From Azomonas macrocytogenes (GTDB taxonomy: Bacteria > Pseudomonadota > Gammaproteobacteria > Pseudomonadales > Pseudomonadaceae): 64,000 bases of DNA. The position numbers and the translations under genes are program-made. How positions within the stretch are numbered: position 1 is the stretch's first letter; each line of letters begins with the position of its first letter. This document shows positions 38,948 to 49,521 of this stretch, piece by piece. Under the pieces are notes generated by a model, which worked only from the letters and a program-made list of their open reading frames with translations, did not search any database and was not told where the DNA came from. The stretch lies in contig NZ_JACHXI010000018.1 in NCBI RefSeq assembly GCF_014191985.1, positions 26,487-90,486 of the forward strand. The letters run 5' to 3'.

Positions 38948-39468
38948 TGGATGAACTGCTTGCACGCGGACGCAACATCCGCCTGGCGATTTTCGATGTA
39001 GATGGCGTGCTCACCGATGGCAAGCTGTATTTTCTGGCCGATGGCAGCGAGTTCAAGACCTTCAATACGCTGGATGGCCAAGGCATCAAGATGCTGATCG
39101 GCTCGGGAGTGCATACTGCAATCATCAGCGGGCGCAAATCACCCGTCGTTGAACAACGGGCACAGAACCTGGGCATACAGCATGTTTATCAAGGCCGCGA
39201 AGACAAGCTCGATGTCCTCAAGGAATTGCTGGTAACACTGAACATGACTCCGGAGCAGGTTGCCTATCTCGGTGATGACCTGCCCGATCTACCGGCCATA
39301 CGCCGAGTCGGCTTGGGCATAGCGGTTGCCAATGCCAATGATTTCGTTCGCCAGCATGCCCACGGAATCACTCAGGCCCGGGGCGGAGAAGGCGCTGCAC
39401 GCGAATTTTGCGAGTTGATCATGCGCGCCCAGGGCACTCTGGATACAGCTCGCTCGGCTTATCTCTGA
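38947..39468 (+). CDS. kdsC: KDO-8-phosphate phosphatase KdsC
   Basis: KdsC is a HAD-family phosphatase that removes phosphate from KDO 8-phosphate. The 173-residue protein has the HAD motifs: DVDGVLTDG near residue 18 with the nucleophile Asp and acid Asp, SGRKS (motif II), a Lys in QGREDKLD, and YLGDDLPDL (motif III/IV). It has no cap domain, as is normal for this tetrameric enzyme. The ATG at 38947 shares a base with the kdsD stop (TGATG); a GTG one codon earlier is the alternative. Confidence 0.96.
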   Translation: MDELLARGRNIRLAIFDVDGVLTDGKLYFLADGSEFKTFNTLDGQGIKMLIGSGVHTAIISGRKSPVVEQRAQNLGIQHVYQGREDKLDVLKELLVTLNMTPEQVAYLGDDLPDLPAIRRVGLGIAVANANDFVRQHAHGITQARGGEGAAREFCELIMRAQGTLDTARSAYL

Positions 39469-39477
39469 GAGGTTGCG

Positions 39478-40059
39478 ATGACTCGCAGGCTGCGCTTTTC
39501 CCTGCTCCTGACAACGCTGGCGATCATCCTCGCAGCTATTGGCTACTGGAAGATCCAGCCGCAAAATTTGTTGCAGGAAGATACCAGCAACCATCCGACA
39601 AGATCTGATATCGATTTCTACGTGCTCGGCTCACGGACGGTGAAATACCTGCCGGATGGCCAACGGCAATACGAATTGACTGCAGAGAAGGTCGAGCACA
39701 TCAAATCGAACGATATCAGCCTGTTGACCCGCCCGGATCTCTATGTGTATCGGAGCCCGGACAGCAAGGAGAGCCCCTGGCATGTGAGCAGCGAACACGG
39801 CGAGGTCGCTGCGGAAGGCAAAGAGGTCGAACTGATCGACAAGGTGCGAGTGGAACGTAGCGACTCCGCAGGCCGCCCGCTGATCCTGACCACCAGTCGT
39901 CTGACCGTGCTCCCGGAGAAGAATTATGCGCAAACGCAGCAAGCCGTTAGAATCGAGGCTGCAGAAGGCATTACCACGGCAACCGGAATGAAAGCATACA
40001 TGGATGAGAGCCGGATGCATCTACTGTCCAACGTGAGAGGCCAGCATGAGCTTCGTTAA
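39478..40059 (+). CDS. lptC: LPS export protein LptC
   Basis: LptC is an inner-membrane-anchored periplasmic protein that takes LPS from LptB2FG and passes it to LptA. The 193-residue protein has an N-terminal membrane segment (about 7-22) and a beta-jellyroll OstA-like domain with YVLGSRTVKYLPDGQRQYELTAEKVEH and the VHSEHGEV-like strand HVSSEHGEVAAEGKEVELI. It is 9 bases after kdsC and overlaps lptA by 14 bases. Confidence 0.94.
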   Translation: MTRRLRFSLLLTTLAIILAAIGYWKIQPQNLLQEDTSNHPTRSDIDFYVLGSRTVKYLPDGQRQYELTAEKVEHIKSNDISLLTRPDLYVYRSPDSKESPWHVSSEHGEVAAEGKEVELIDKVRVERSDSAGRPLILTTSRLTVLPEKNYAQTQQAVRIEAAEGITTATGMKAYMDESRMHLLSNVRGQHELR

Positions 40060-40579
40060 TTTTCGCTCCCTGATCGGCCTGACAGCCTTGTTGGCCAGCA
40101 ACTGCATCATGGCCTTGCCCGAAGATCGCAAGCAGCCGATCCGGGTGCAGGCCGATTCCGCAGAACTGGACGACAAGCAAGGCGTAGCCGTATACCGCGG
40201 CAGCGTAGTCATTATCCAGGGCACCATGAAAATCACCGGCGATACCGTCACTGTCACTCAGGACAGCAATGGCGAGGTCAAGGTCTTTACCTCGGTCGGC
40301 AAACCTGCCTACTACGAACAGAAGCCGGCGCCGGACAAGGCCATCGTCAAGGCCTACGGCTTGACCATTCAGTATTTCGCCGACAACAACCGTATTGTCC
40401 TGATCGACGATGCCAGAGTGGAGCAGGACGGCAATACCTTCCAGAGCGAGAAGATCGTCTACGACACCCAGCGCCAAATCGTTAATGCCGGTCGCGCCAA
40501 GGACTCCAAGATCACTGCACCGCGTCCGCGAATCGACATGGTGATCCAGCCACGAAACAAATCGGGGCAGAACCAATAA
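40046..40579 (+). CDS. lptA: LPS periplasmic bridge protein LptA
   Basis: LptA polymerises into the beta-jellyroll bridge that carries LPS across the periplasm. The 177-residue protein has a Sec signal peptide (about 1-24, cut near IMA-LPED). The OstA domain follows, beginning [27 protein letters not shown], with the TITVTQD-like strands and [12 protein letters not shown]. Its ATG lies inside the end of lptC, and its stop shares a base with the lptB start (TAATG), so the three are tightly coupled. Confidence 0.95.
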   Translation: MSFVNFRSLIGLTALLASNCIMALPEDRKQPIRVQADSAELDDKQGVAVYRGSVVIIQGTMKITGDTVTVTQDSNGEVKVFTSVGKPAYYEQKPAPDKAIVKAYGLTIQYFADNNRIVLIDDARVEQDGNTFQSEKIVYDTQRQIVNAGRAKDSKITAPRPRIDMVIQPRNKSGQNQ

Positions 40580-41304
40580 TGGCAATCCTCAAAGCCCAGC
40601 ATCTTGCCAAAAGCTACAAGGCTCGCCAGGTTGTCCGTGATGTGAGCCTTTCTATCGAAAGCGGTCAGATCGTCGGCCTGCTTGGCCCCAACGGAGCCGG
40701 CAAGACGACCTGCTTTTACATGATTGTCGGTCTGGTGAGAGCCGACCAGGGACGCATCCTGATCGATGAGCGGGATGTGACCAATCTGCCGATGCATGGA
40801 CGAGCTCGTGCGGGTATCGGCTACCTGCCTCAGGAAGCCTCGATATTCCGCAAGCTGTCGGTCACCGACAACATCATGGCCATCTTAGAAACCCGCAAGG
40901 ATCTCGACCGTAACGGACGACGAAAAATACTTGAAAATCTCCTGCAGGAATTCCATATAACGCATATACGCGACAGCCTGGGGATGAGCCTGTCGGGCGG
41001 CGAGCGGCGCCGGGTCGAGATTGCCCGGGCGCTGGCTACCGAACCGAAATTCGTTCTACTCGACGAACCCTTTGCCGGGGTGGACCCCATCTCGGTCGGC
41101 GACATCAAGCAGATCGTCCATCATCTCAAGGCCAAGGGAATCGGTGTGCTGATTACCGATCACAATGTGCGGGAAACCCTGGATATCTGCGAAACCGCCT
41201 ACATTGTCAATAATGGTCAACTGATTGCGGAAGGTGATGCCCAGACGGTTTTGGCTGATCAGCAGGTCAAGGAAGTCTACCTGGGACATGAATTCCGGCT
41301 TTGA
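40579..41304 (+). CDS. lptB: LPS export ABC transporter ATPase LptB
   Basis: LptB is the ATPase of the LptB2FG complex that extracts LPS from the inner membrane. The 241-residue protein has Walker A GPNGAGKT at 36-43, Q-loop YLPQEASIF, the signature [16 protein letters not shown], Walker [14 protein letters not shown], and the switch His in [10 protein letters not shown]. It is the last gene of the KDO/Lpt cluster; a TATAAT-bearing gap of 134 bases separates it from rpoN. Confidence 0.97.
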   Translation: MAILKAQHLAKSYKARQVVRDVSLSIESGQIVGLLGPNGAGKTTCFYMIVGLVRADQGRILIDERDVTNLPMHGRARAGIGYLPQEASIFRKLSVTDNIMAILETRKDLDRNGRRKILENLLQEFHITHIRDSLGMSLSGGERRRVEIARALATEPKFVLLDEPFAGVDPISVGDIKQIVHHLKAKGIGVLITDHNVRETLDICETAYIVNNGQLIAEGDAQTVLADQQVKEVYLGHEFRL

Positions 41305-41355
41305 ACACTGTTTTTAGATCTGTTCGGGCCTAGGCAAAGGAGCAAGCTTTAGGCA

Positions 41356-41361
41356 TATAAT
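41356..41361 (+). promoter_or_regulatory. -10 element candidate upstream of rpoN
   Basis: A consensus TATAAT lies 77 bp before the rpoN ATG in the lptB-rpoN gap. The matching -35 position (17 bp upstream) reads GGCAAA and is poor, so the call is tentative. Confidence 0.35.
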
Positions 41362-41438
41362 TTGCTTTGGCGGCGCAAGAGGTGTCGCAAAGCCCTACTG
41401 GCCGATCCATACCAGCAACCAGCCGATAAGCTTTTGCC

Positions 41439-42947
41439 ATGAAACCAACGCTAGTCCTGAAGATGGGCCAGCAGCTGACGATGACGCCGCAGCTGCAACA
41501 AGCGATCCGATTGCTTCAGCTTTCTACCCTGGACCTCCAGCAGGAAGTCCAGGAAGCGCTGGAAGCCAACCCAATGCTTGAACGCCAGGAGGATGGCGAG
41601 GACTATGACAACAACGAGGTATCCGAAAGCCATACGGATGCTGGCATAAATACTCCAACCGAAACCGGCAATAGCCAGGAAAGCCTCTACGAAGCACCCA
41701 GCCATTCGGAAGAAAGCTTTGAAGAAGGCGACTGGAGTGAACGCATTCCCAACGAGCTGCCGGTGGATACTGCCTGGGAAGATATCTACCAGACCAGTGC
41801 CAGCAACCTGCCGAGCAATGACGATGACGAATGGGATTTCACCAACCGCACTTCGGCCGGAGAAAGCCTGCAGACCCACCTGCTCTGGCAACTCAATGTT
41901 GCCCCGATGACCGATACCGACCGCCTCATCGCCGTCACCCTGATCGATAGCATCAATGACCGGGGCTATCTCGAGAACAGCCTCGAAGAAATCCATGCTG
42001 GCCTGGATCCTGACCTGGATATCGAACTGGATGAGGTCGAAGTCGTCCTGCGTCGTATCCAGCAATTCGAACCGGCAGGTGTCGGCGCGCGCAATCTGCA
42101 GGAATGCCTGCTGCTCCAGCTGCGCCAGCTACCCAGCGATACCGAATGGCTGGCGCAAGCCCAGCAACTGGTCGGCAACCACCTGGAGGCACTTGGCAAC
42201 CGGGATTACAACCTGCTGATGAGAAGGATGAAGCTCAAGGAAGACGAGCTGCGCGCAGTCGTCGAGCTGATCCAGACGCTGAATCCGCGCCCGGGCTCGC
42301 AGATAGAAACCAGCGAGCCGGAGTATGTCGTACCGGATGTGATCGTACGCAAGCATAACGGACGCTGGCTGGTAGAGTTGAACCAGGAAGCCATGCCGCG
42401 CCTGCGCGTCAATGCGCATTATGCCAACCTGGTCAGACGAGCGGACTCCAGTGCCGACAACACCTTCATGCGCAACCAGTTGCAGGAGGCCCGCTGGTTC
42501 ATCAAGAGTCTGCAGAGCCGTAACGAAACCCTGATGAAGGTCGCCACGCAAATCGTCGAACACCAGCGTGGCTTTCTGGACTATGGCGACGAGGCCATGA
42601 AGCCGTTAGTGCTACACGATATTGCCGAAGCCGTAGGCATGCACGAATCGACCATTTCACGGGTTACCACTCAGAAATACATGCACACCCCGCGTGGCAT
42701 CTATGAACTCAAGTATTTCTTTTCCAGCCACGTCAGTACATCCGAAGGTGGCGAATGCTCCTCCACAGCGATCCGCGCCATCATCAAGAAGCTGGTTGCA
42801 GCGGAAAGCCCTAAAAAGCCATTGAGTGACAGCAAGATCGCTGGTTTACTGGAAGAGCAAGGCATTCAGGTAGCTCGCCGGACTGTTGCGAAATATCGGG
42901 AATCCTTGGGTATCGCTCCGTCGAGCGAGCGCAAGCGGCTGATATGA
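41439..42947 (+). CDS. rpoN: RNA polymerase sigma-54 factor RpoN
   Basis: RpoN directs RNA polymerase to -24/-12 promoters that need AAA+ activators and controls nitrogen, motility and pilin genes. The 502-residue protein has the Gln-rich region I ([34 protein letters not shown]), a long acidic region II (about 50-130), a core-binding domain, the HTH segment ([20 protein letters not shown]), and the invariant RpoN box [10 protein letters not shown] at 479-488. It lies downstream of lptB and upstream of hpf-ptsN-rapZ-ptsO, the standard Pseudomonas order. Confidence 0.98.
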   Translation: MKPTLVLKMGQQLTMTPQLQQAIRLLQLSTLDLQQEVQEALEANPMLERQEDGEDYDNNEVSESHTDAGINTPTETGNSQESLYEAPSHSEESFEEGDWSERIPNELPVDTAWEDIYQTSASNLPSNDDDEWDFTNRTSAGESLQTHLLWQLNVAPMTDTDRLIAVTLIDSINDRGYLENSLEEIHAGLDPDLDIELDEVEVVLRRIQQFEPAGVGARNLQECLLLQLRQLPSDTEWLAQAQQLVGNHLEALGNRDYNLLMRRMKLKEDELRAVVELIQTLNPRPGSQIETSEPEYVVPDVIVRKHNGRWLVELNQEAMPRLRVNAHYANLVRRADSSADNTFMRNQLQEARWFIKSLQSRNETLMKVATQIVEHQRGFLDYGDEAMKPLVLHDIAEAVGMHESTISRVTTQKYMHTPRGIYELKYFFSSHVSTSEGGECSSTAIRAIIKKLVAAESPKKPLSDSKIAGLLEEQGIQVARRTVAKYRESLGIAPSSERKRLI

Positions 42948-43008
42948 GCGACTCCGATCTTCAAGCATCAAGGGCCTGCCTCTGCTGGCACAATAAGGAG
43001 AAAGCCGT

Positions 43009-43317
43009 ATGCAAATAAATATCAGCGGACACCATCTGGAAGTAACCGCCGCACTGCGCGACTATATCGAGGAAAAGTTCGACCGATTGGAACGCCATTT
43101 CGATCGCATCATCAACGTCCAGGTGATCTTGCAGGTCGAAAAGATCAAGCAGAAAATCGAAGCAAGCCTGCATGTGGCCGGTCGCGAGGTAGTTGCCAAT
43201 GCAGAGCACGACGACATGTATGCAGCCATTGATCTGCTGGTCGACAAGCTTGATCGTCAACTCATCAAGCACAAGGAAAAGCAGGTCGAACGCCATCAAG
43301 GGGCGGACGTCCGCTAG
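43009..43317 (+). CDS. hpf: Ribosome hibernation promoting factor HPF (short form)
   Basis: HPF binds the 30S decoding centre and promotes 100S ribosome dimers in starvation. The 102-residue protein is the short gamma-proteobacterial form with the S30EA/HPF fold: MQINISGHHLEVTAALRDYIEEKFDRLERHFD, the VILQVEK strand, and AEHDDMYAAIDLLVDKLDRQL. AAGGAG lies upstream of the ATG. It follows rpoN by 61 bases. Confidence 0.96.
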   Translation: MQINISGHHLEVTAALRDYIEEKFDRLERHFDRIINVQVILQVEKIKQKIEASLHVAGREVVANAEHDDMYAAIDLLVDKLDRQLIKHKEKQVERHQGADVR

Positions 43318-43328
43318 ACTCTTTGGCC

Positions 43329-43793
43329 ATGATCCGACTTGAAGACATACTGACTCCCGGACGCTCGATAGTGAGCGTCCAAGGTGGCAGCAAGAAGCGC
43401 GTACTGGAGCAGATCGCCAAGCTGGTGGCGCAGGATCTGCCAGATCTCGACGCCCACGATATTTTCGAGAGCCTTGTCGCCCGCGAAAAACTGGGCTCGA
43501 CCGGGTTCGGCAACGGCATCGCGATTCCTCATTGCCGTCTGGCCGGTTGCCCTTCTCCGCTTAGTGCAGTGCTCAGACTAGATACGCCAGTGGATTTCGA
43601 TGCTATCGACGGAGCTCCAGTCGATCTGCTATTCGTTTTGCTCGTTCCCCTGGAAGCTACCGATCAACACCTGGAATTGCTGCGCCAGATCGCCAGTATG
43701 CTGGACAAGGAGCAAGTGCGTACCCGATTGCGCCAGGTGGAAACCAATGAAGACCTCTACCAGGCAGTGGTAGAGAGCCAGACAGGCCAGTAA
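43329..43793 (+). CDS. ptsN: Nitrogen PTS EIIA component PtsN
   Basis: PtsN (EIIA-Ntr) is the terminal phosphoacceptor of the nitrogen-related phosphotransferase chain PtsP-PtsO-PtsN. It regulates potassium transport, carbon storage and other targets by protein contact. The 154-residue protein has the phosphorylated His68 in [11 protein letters not shown] and the [11 protein letters not shown] strand. The ATG at 43329 gives the family start [11 protein letters not shown]; a TTG at 43323 is in frame. It lies between hpf and rapZ. Confidence 0.96.
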   Translation: MIRLEDILTPGRSIVSVQGGSKKRVLEQIAKLVAQDLPDLDAHDIFESLVAREKLGSTGFGNGIAIPHCRLAGCPSPLSAVLRLDTPVDFDAIDGAPVDLLFVLLVPLEATDQHLELLRQIASMLDKEQVRTRLRQVETNEDLYQAVVESQTGQ

Positions 43794-43803
43794 GGCTTTT
43801 GGC

Positions 43804-44661
43804 ATGCGCCTGATCATCGTCAGTGGCCGCTCCGGCTCGGGCAAGAGTACGGCGCTTGATGTTCTCGAGGACAATGGCTTTTATTGTATCGATAACTTAC
43901 CGGCGGGATTGTTGCCCGAACTGGTCGAACGCGCCTTGCTGCAAACCGAGCTTCTGCCTTCCCAGTTGGCGGTTTCCATCGATGCCCGCAACCTGCCTGC
44001 CCAGATCCGGCGCTTTCCGGAACTCTTGCAGCAAGTTCGGGACCGCAACATCCTTTGCGAAGTGCTTTACCTAGATACGGACCAACCCACTCTGCTCAAG
44101 CGCTTTTCGGAAAGCCGTCGTCCCCACCCACTGAGTTTCGACACCCGCTCCCTGGCCGAAGCGATCAGCGACGAAGAGAGCTTGCTGTCACCGATATCCG
44201 ATCTCGCCGACCTGACGATCGATACCTCGAAAATCAACCTTCATCAATTGCGCGACATCCTGAAACTGCGGCTGCTCAACAAACCGGAACCGGGTACGGC
44301 GTTTCTTATCGAATCGTTTGGCTTCAAGCGTGGCATGCCAGTCGACGCCGATCTGATGTTCGATGTCCGCTGCCTGCCGAATCCCTACTGGAAACCCGAA
44401 TTGAGGGAATATTCAGGTCTTGAGCAGCCGATAATCGACTATCTCGCAGCACAACCGGAAGTAGAGGAACTCTATCAGGACACGTATGCCTACCTGGTCA
44501 AATGGCTACCGCGCTTTGCAGCCAGCAACCGTGCCTATGTCACCGTGGCAATTGGCTGCACGGGTGGCCAGCATCGCTCCGTATATCTGGTCGAGCGCCT
44601 GGGACAAGCGTTGAAGGCAACCCTGAAGAATATCCGGATCCACCATCGAGAGTTGAGCTAG
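43804..44661 (+). CDS. rapZ: RNase adaptor / nucleotide-binding protein RapZ
   Basis: RapZ in E. coli senses glucosamine-6-phosphate and guides RNase E to the sRNA GlmZ; the Pseudomonas homologue sits in the same rpoN cluster. The 285-residue protein has an N-terminal P-loop (GRSGSGKS at 8-15), a second nucleotide-like motif ([23 protein letters not shown]), and the conserved C-terminal domain with [21 protein letters not shown]. It follows ptsN by 10 bases and precedes ptsO by 3. Confidence 0.95.
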   Translation: MRLIIVSGRSGSGKSTALDVLEDNGFYCIDNLPAGLLPELVERALLQTELLPSQLAVSIDARNLPAQIRRFPELLQQVRDRNILCEVLYLDTDQPTLLKRFSESRRPHPLSFDTRSLAEAISDEESLLSPISDLADLTIDTSKINLHQLRDILKLRLLNKPEPGTAFLIESFGFKRGMPVDADLMFDVRCLPNPYWKPELREYSGLEQPIIDYLAAQPEVEELYQDTYAYLVKWLPRFAASNRAYVTVAIGCTGGQHRSVYLVERLGQALKATLKNIRIHHRELS

Positions 44662-44664
44662 AAG

Positions 44665-44937
44665 ATGCCTGCCCACGAAATCATCATCATCAACAAACTC
44701 GGACTGCATGCACGCGCTGCAGCCAAATTCGTGGCCATTGCAAACCGCTATCCCTGCACTGTGAATGTCGGTCGCTCCAGCGAAGATCTGGTCGATGGCA
44801 AAAACATCATGGCCGTGATGATGCTGGCCGCCAGTCGGGGTACTCCCCTGCATGTGCATACTCTGGGCGAACAGGAAGAAGAAGCGCTGCAAGCCTTGAT
44901 CGATCTGATCGAGGATTACTTCCAGGAAGGGGAATGA
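44665..44937 (+). CDS. ptsO: Nitrogen PTS phosphocarrier NPr (PtsO)
   Basis: NPr relays phosphate from PtsP to PtsN. The 90-residue HPr-family protein has the phosphorylated His15 in NKLGLHARAAAKF, the regulatory-Ser region DGKNIMAVMMLAASRG, and an acidic C-terminal helix. It is 3 bases downstream of rapZ and ends the rpoN-hpf-ptsN-rapZ-ptsO run, followed by a strong hairpin before the convergent pmbA. Confidence 0.96.
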   Translation: MPAHEIIIINKLGLHARAAAKFVAIANRYPCTVNVGRSSEDLVDGKNIMAVMMLAASRGTPLHVHTLGEQEEEALQALIDLIEDYFQEGE

Positions 44938-44960
44938 CCACGAACGGTTAAAGCGACTGG

Positions 44961-44987
44961 AGGTTGAACGAAAACTCCGTTCAACCT
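44961..44987. terminator. Hairpin between convergent ptsO and pmbA
   Basis: AGGTTGAACG (44961-44970) and CGTTCAACCT (44978-44987) form a perfect 10-bp stem with a 7-base loop, midway between two convergent stop codons. It probably serves both directions, although neither strand has a T run. Confidence 0.5.
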
Positions 44988-45000
44988 GCCTGTACTGCCT

Positions 45001-46347
45001 TTAGCGTCCGGCCACTGTCATGTTTTCAATCAGCACCGAGCCGGTACGAATATTACCTCGGGTCTCCACATCGCAGCCGATATCCACGATCTGGTTGCAC
45101 ATGCTGCGCAGGTTGCCAGCGATGGTGACTTCCTGGACAGGAAACTGAATTTCACCATTTTCCACCCAGTAACCACCGGCGCCACGGGAATAATCTCCCG
45201 TTACCAGATTCAACCCCTGCCCCATCAGCTCGGTTATCAGCAACCCCCGTCCCATGCGATGCAGCAGGGCTTTCTGGTCGTCCTGACCATGGCTGACGTA
45301 CAGATTGTGCACACCACCGGCGTTGGCAGTACTGGCCATACCGAGCTTGCGCCCTGAATAGGTACCCAGCACATAGGATGCGAGACAGCCATTTTCGACG
45401 AACGCCTTGGCATAGGTAGCAAGCCCATCGCCATCGTAGGTAGCACTGCCCAAGGCCCGAGGAATATGCGGGCGTTCATCCAGGTTCAGCCATTTGGGGA
45501 AGACCATTTGACCCAGCGCACCTTCCAGATAGGAGGATTTGCGATAGAGATTGCCCCCTGAAATCGCCGCCAGAAAATGCCCGAAGAGGCCGGTGGCCAG
45601 TTCGGGAGCAAACAGCACCGGTACTTCGCAAGTCGGTATTGGCCGTGCACCCAGTCGGCGCACAGCACGCTCCGCTGCTTTCTTTCCGATCACTGAGGGA
45701 GTAGCCAGTTCGGGACCGATTCGATTGACGTCATAATAGTAATCGCGCTGCATCTGCCCGTCGCTTTCGGCAATCATCACGCAACTCAGGCTATGGCGAG
45801 TGCTGTTGTAGCCACCGATGAAACCGTTGCTGTTGCCATAGGCGCGACAACCTTGATGGGTATTGAGACTGGTACCATCGGCATTGCGTATCCGCGAATC
45901 GGTTTCGTAGGCGGCCGCTTCGCAAGCCAGCGCCTGCTCGATAGCCTGCTCGGGCGTGATATCCCACGGGTGAAACAGGTCCAGATCGGCAAGATCGCGA
46001 GCCATCAGTTGCGGGTCGGCCAGTCCGGCGAATTCGTCCTCCGAAGCGTGTTTGGCAATTGCCAGTGCAGCAGCCACGGTTTCACGGATCGCCTCTTCAC
46101 CACTGGTGGTAGTACTCGCCGAACCTTTGCGCTGCCCTACGTAAAGAGTGATGCCGAAGCCTTGATCGCGGTTGAACTCTACCGTCTCGACCTCACGCTG
46201 GCGCACCGATGTGGACAGGCCCTGCTCCATGGAAACGGAAACCTCACTGGCACTGGCCCCCTGGCGCCTGGCTTCATCGATGATGCGCTGGACCTTGTCG
46301 CGCAATTCATTCAGATCGGACGGACCTATTCCTACTGCTTGACTCAT
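45001..46347 (-). CDS. pmbA: Metalloprotease-complex subunit PmbA (TldE)
   Basis: PmbA/TldE pairs with TldD to form a heterodimeric metalloprotease that processes peptides such as microcin B17 precursor and some modified RiPPs. The 448-residue protein has the N-terminal PmbA/TldD fold and conserved C-terminal blocks (GLLITELMGQGLNLVTGDYSRGAGGYWVENG), but lacks the HExxxH of TldD, as expected. The ATG at 46347 starts MSQAVGIGPSDLNELRDKV; the frame upstream to 46407 is unsupported. The partner TldD lies at 47065-48507. Confidence 0.96.
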   Translation of the reverse strand: MSQAVGIGPSDLNELRDKVQRIIDEARRQGASASEVSVSMEQGLSTSVRQREVETVEFNRDQGFGITLYVGQRKGSASTTTSGEEAIRETVAAALAIAKHASEDEFAGLADPQLMARDLADLDLFHPWDITPEQAIEQALACEAAAYETDSRIRNADGTSLNTHQGCRAYGNSNGFIGGYNSTRHSLSCVMIAESDGQMQRDYYYDVNRIGPELATPSVIGKKAAERAVRRLGARPIPTCEVPVLFAPELATGLFGHFLAAISGGNLYRKSSYLEGALGQMVFPKWLNLDERPHIPRALGSATYDGDGLATYAKAFVENGCLASYVLGTYSGRKLGMASTANAGGVHNLYVSHGQDDQKALLHRMGRGLLITELMGQGLNLVTGDYSRGAGGYWVENGEIQFPVQEVTIAGNLRSMCNQIVDIGCDVETRGNIRTGSVLIENMTVAGR

Positions 46348-46459
46348 AAGTAATCCCCAAATCCTACAAAGCGATCCTGCTACCTGCCGACACTCGCCGG
46401 ATCGCAAATGGCGGCATGGCTGCTGTTAAGATGGCGGCGTTTTCTACTGGACCATCCCC

Positions 46460-46981
46460 ATGTCTGATTTCTCCGATCCCGATGCCTTCGATGAAAAAAG
46501 CAAATCCCAGATCAAGCGGGAGCTGCTGGCCTTGCAGGAGCTGGGCGAACGCCTGAGCACGCTCAAACCCGATCTGATCGACCGGTTACCGCTCTCCGAT
46601 GCCTTGCACAAGGCGCTGCAGGATGCCCCCAAACACAAAGCCCACATTGCTCGCAAACGCCACATCCAGTACATCGGCAAGCTGATGCGAGACCAGGATA
46701 TCGATGCCATCATGGCGCTGCTGGAACAGCTCGACACCTCTACCCGCCAATACAACGAACGCTTCCATGCCCTGGAACGCTGGCGAGATCGGTTGCTGGC
46801 CGAAGGCGACGAAGCCCTGGAAGCTTTCTTCGTCGACTACCCACAAACCGATCGCCAGCACCTGCGCGGCCTGCTCCGCCAGGCCCAGCACGAGGCAGCC
46901 CGCAATAAACCGCCGGCCGCAGCCCGCAAGGTGTTCAAATACATCCGCGAACTTGACGAGACCAAGCGAGGCCTGGCCTGA
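46460..46981 (+). CDS. darP: Ribosome-associated protein DarP (YjgA)
   Basis: DarP (YjgA, DUF615) associates with late 50S ribosome assembly intermediates near the peptidyl transferase centre. The 173-residue, strongly charged and mostly helical protein shows [23 protein letters not shown] near the start, [19 protein letters not shown] in the middle, and the [28 protein letters not shown]-terminal block. It is divergent from pmbA with a TAAGAT -10-like element in the gap, and convergent with tldD. Confidence 0.94.
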   Translation: MSDFSDPDAFDEKSKSQIKRELLALQELGERLSTLKPDLIDRLPLSDALHKALQDAPKHKAHIARKRHIQYIGKLMRDQDIDAIMALLEQLDTSTRQYNERFHALERWRDRLLAEGDEALEAFFVDYPQTDRQHLRGLLRQAQHEAARNKPPAAARKVFKYIRELDETKRGLA

Positions 46982-47064
46982 CGAATACAAGCGCCGAAGG
47001 CTGACGAAAGCGCTGTGAGGTATCTTCGCAGCTCTCGTCCAGCCTCCAGCGGTTTTCCCACCGC

Positions 47065-48507
47065 TCAGGCGCCGGTACCACCCACCGTAATCGCCTCGAT
47101 CTTCAACGTAGGCTGTCCCACGCCAACCGGAACGGACTGACCATCCTTGCCGCACGTCCCTACGCCACTGTCCAGCGAAAGGTCGTTACCCACCATGGAA
47201 ACCTGGGTCATGACCTCCGGCCCGTTGCCGATCAGCGTCGCCCCCTTCACCGGCGCCGTTATCTTGCCATTCTCGATCAAGTAGGCCTCGCTGGTGGAAA
47301 ACACGAACTTGCCACTGGTGATATCCACCTGACCACCGCCCAGGCTGGCGCAGTAGATACCCTTCTTCACCGAAGCGATGATTTCCCGGGGGTCGCTCTC
47401 GCCGGCCAGCATGTAGGTGTTGGTCATGCGTGGCATCGGCAGATGCGCATAGGATTCGCGCCGGCCGTTGCCAGTGGGCGCAACGCCCATCAGCCGCGCG
47501 TTCAGCTTGTCCTGCATGTAGCCCTTGAGAACACCGTTCTCGATCAGCGTGGTGCATTGGGTCGAGGTACCTTCATCGTCCACGCTCAGCGAACCTCGGC
47601 GATCGGCCAAGGTGCCATCGTCCACGATCGTGCACAGTTTCGAGGCAACCTGATGCCCGACCCGCCCACTATAGGCGGAGCTGCCCTTGCGGTTGAAATC
47701 GCCCTCCAGGCCATGTCCTACCGCTTCGTGCAATAGCACGCCGGACCAACCCGGGCCGAGCACGACAGGTAAAGTACCGGCCGGAGCCGGCTTGGCTTCG
47801 AGGTTGACCAGCGCCTGGCGCACCGCTTCACGGGCATAGGCCATGACGCGATCTTCTTCCAGGAAGAATTGATACCCGGTACGTCCACCACCGCCGTGCC
47901 CGCCGCGCTCGCGACGACCGTCCTGCTCGACGATCACGCTGACGTTGAAACGCACCAGCGGCCGGATATCCGCAGCCAAACTGCCATCCATGGCCGCAAC
48001 CAGGACATGATCCCAGACGCCGGCGAGGCTGACCGTGACCTGTTTGATGCGCGGGTCCAGCGCCCGGGTAGCCGTATCGACGCGCTTGAGCAGCGCAACC
48101 TTGTCTGCCCGCGCCATGCCGTCGAGCGGGTTGTCGCGGGTATAGAGCGCTGCGAAGCTCGCCTGGGCGGGAACGGCAATGCGCCCCTGGCTACCGTTGC
48201 GGGCAATGGAACGAGCCGCCTGCGCAGCCTGGCGCAACGCTTGCGCATTGATCGCGTTGCTATAGGCGAAACCGGTCTTTTCGCCGGAAAGAGCCCGTAC
48301 ACCGACACCCTGTTCCAGATGAAAGCCGCCTTCTTTCACGATGCTGTCTTCCAGTACCCAGGATTCGGTCACCTGATCCTGGAAATAGAAGTCCGCCGCA
48401 TCGATGCCGGGGCCGGCCAGTTCACCCAGCAATCCGGTCAAATCGTCAAGCGCCAGGCCACCGGGGCTCAGCAGTCGTTCGGTCGCAGCTAACAGCAGAT
48501 CGGTCAT
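47065..48507 (-). CDS. tldD: Metalloprotease TldD
   Basis: TldD is the catalytic half of the TldD/PmbA zinc protease. The 480-residue protein has the zinc motif HEAVGH (His260, Glu261, His265) and the conserved [18 protein letters not shown] block; a late glycine-rich [25 protein letters not shown] segment is also typical. I chose the ATG at 48507, which matches family length and has GGAG 6 bases upstream. A GTG at 48513 that overlaps the nitrilase-family stop is in frame. Both halves of the protease are present in this region. Confidence 0.96.
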   Translation of the reverse strand: MTDLLLAATERLLSPGGLALDDLTGLLGELAGPGIDAADFYFQDQVTESWVLEDSIVKEGGFHLEQGVGVRALSGEKTGFAYSNAINAQALRQAAQAARSIARNGSQGRIAVPAQASFAALYTRDNPLDGMARADKVALLKRVDTATRALDPRIKQVTVSLAGVWDHVLVAAMDGSLAADIRPLVRFNVSVIVEQDGRRERGGHGGGGRTGYQFFLEEDRVMAYAREAVRQALVNLEAKPAPAGTLPVVLGPGWSGVLLHEAVGHGLEGDFNRKGSSAYSGRVGHQVASKLCTIVDDGTLADRRGSLSVDDEGTSTQCTTLIENGVLKGYMQDKLNARLMGVAPTGNGRRESYAHLPMPRMTNTYMLAGESDPREIIASVKKGIYCASLGGGQVDITSGKFVFSTSEAYLIENGKITAPVKGATLIGNGPEVMTQVSMVGNDLSLDSGVGTCGKDGQSVPVGVGQPTLKIEAITVGGTGA

Positions 48508-48509
48508 AT

Positions 48510-49358
48510 TCACTCCGTAGTGCCAGTGACGAGACGCGGCACAGAAAAACGACGATGGTTCAGCACCGGCATGCGTCGACGAATCGCGGTTTGCTCGTCG
48601 GCATCACGCCTGGCAAGCAGTGCGGCTTCGCCCCGTGCCTGCTCGCATAACAGCCGTCCCCAGGGATCGACAATAGACGAATGGCCATGTGTCTGTCGCC
48701 CTCCGGGATGTTCACCACCCTGGGCAGCAGCCAGGATGTAGCACTGGGTTTCGATGGCCCGGGCGCGAATCAGCGTCTGCCAGTGTGCAGCGCCGGTGAC
48801 TTCAGTAAAGGCCGAAGGCGAACTGATCAGTTCAGCGCCAGCCAGACGCAAGGCGGTATACAGTTCGGGAAAGCGCAAGTCGTAGCAGACGGTCATTCCC
48901 AGCCTGCCAACTGGCGTATCCGCCACGACAAGCGGTATCTCGCCATGGGCGTAATTATCTGATTCACGGTACTGGCCCTGGGTATCGGAGACGTCCACAT
49001 CGAATAAATGCAATTTGTCATACCGTGCAACCGTCCGCCCCTCATCGTCGAGTAATAATGAGCAGGCCCGTGGCTTGCCTTCAGGCTGGCCGTCTGGCGG
49101 TAGCGGCAATGTACCGGCGACGATCCAGAGTCCGAGCTCGCGGGCCGTTTGCCGCAACCAGGCCAGGATCGTGCCACTGCCCAGCAGTTCGGCACGCCCC
49201 AGCGCTAACAGATTCTTGCACCCCATGGCGGCGAAATTTTCCGGTAATACGGCCAGTTTCGCGCCTTGTTCGGCTGCTTGCTTCAGCAAGCGACCGGCGC
49301 TGGCGAGGTTGTTCGATACCTCGGCACTACTGTTCATCTGGATCACGGCAAAGGACAT
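48510..49358 (-). CDS. Nitrilase-superfamily amidohydrolase (Nit1-like)
   Basis: This is a carbon-nitrogen hydrolase; its closest role by family is deaminated-glutathione amidase, a metabolite-repair function, but the substrate is not proven by sequence. The 282-residue protein has the Glu-Lys-Cys triad: Glu40 (VLPENFA), Lys115 (YDKLHLFD) and Cys158 ([11 protein letters not shown]). The ATG at 49358 gives the family start [11 protein letters not shown]; an in-frame codon at 49388 is unsupported. It lies between yhdP and tldD, as in other Pseudomonas, and is probably cotranscribed with both. Confidence 0.93.
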   Translation of the reverse strand: MSFAVIQMNSSAEVSNNLASAGRLLKQAAEQGAKLAVLPENFAAMGCKNLLALGRAELLGSGTILAWLRQTARELGLWIVAGTLPLPPDGQPEGKPRACSLLLDDEGRTVARYDKLHLFDVDVSDTQGQYRESDNYAHGEIPLVVADTPVGRLGMTVCYDLRFPELYTALRLAGAELISSPSAFTEVTGAAHWQTLIRARAIETQCYILAAAQGGEHPGGRQTHGHSSIVDPWGRLLCEQARGEAALLARRDADEQTAIRRRMPVLNHRRFSVPRLVTGTTE

Positions 49359-49521
49359 GCAAATACCTTGTCGATGAGAGATAGCCAAGCTGGACGGACG
49401 AACCGCACTTCGTCAAGTAAAAGCTCGTTTTCGAGCATGCAAGTAAAGCTCCAATGAACCACTTGCCGAAACAACGCTTCGCCAGCAGCGCTTTTCCCTG
49501 AAGAATCCATGGTTCGAAGCG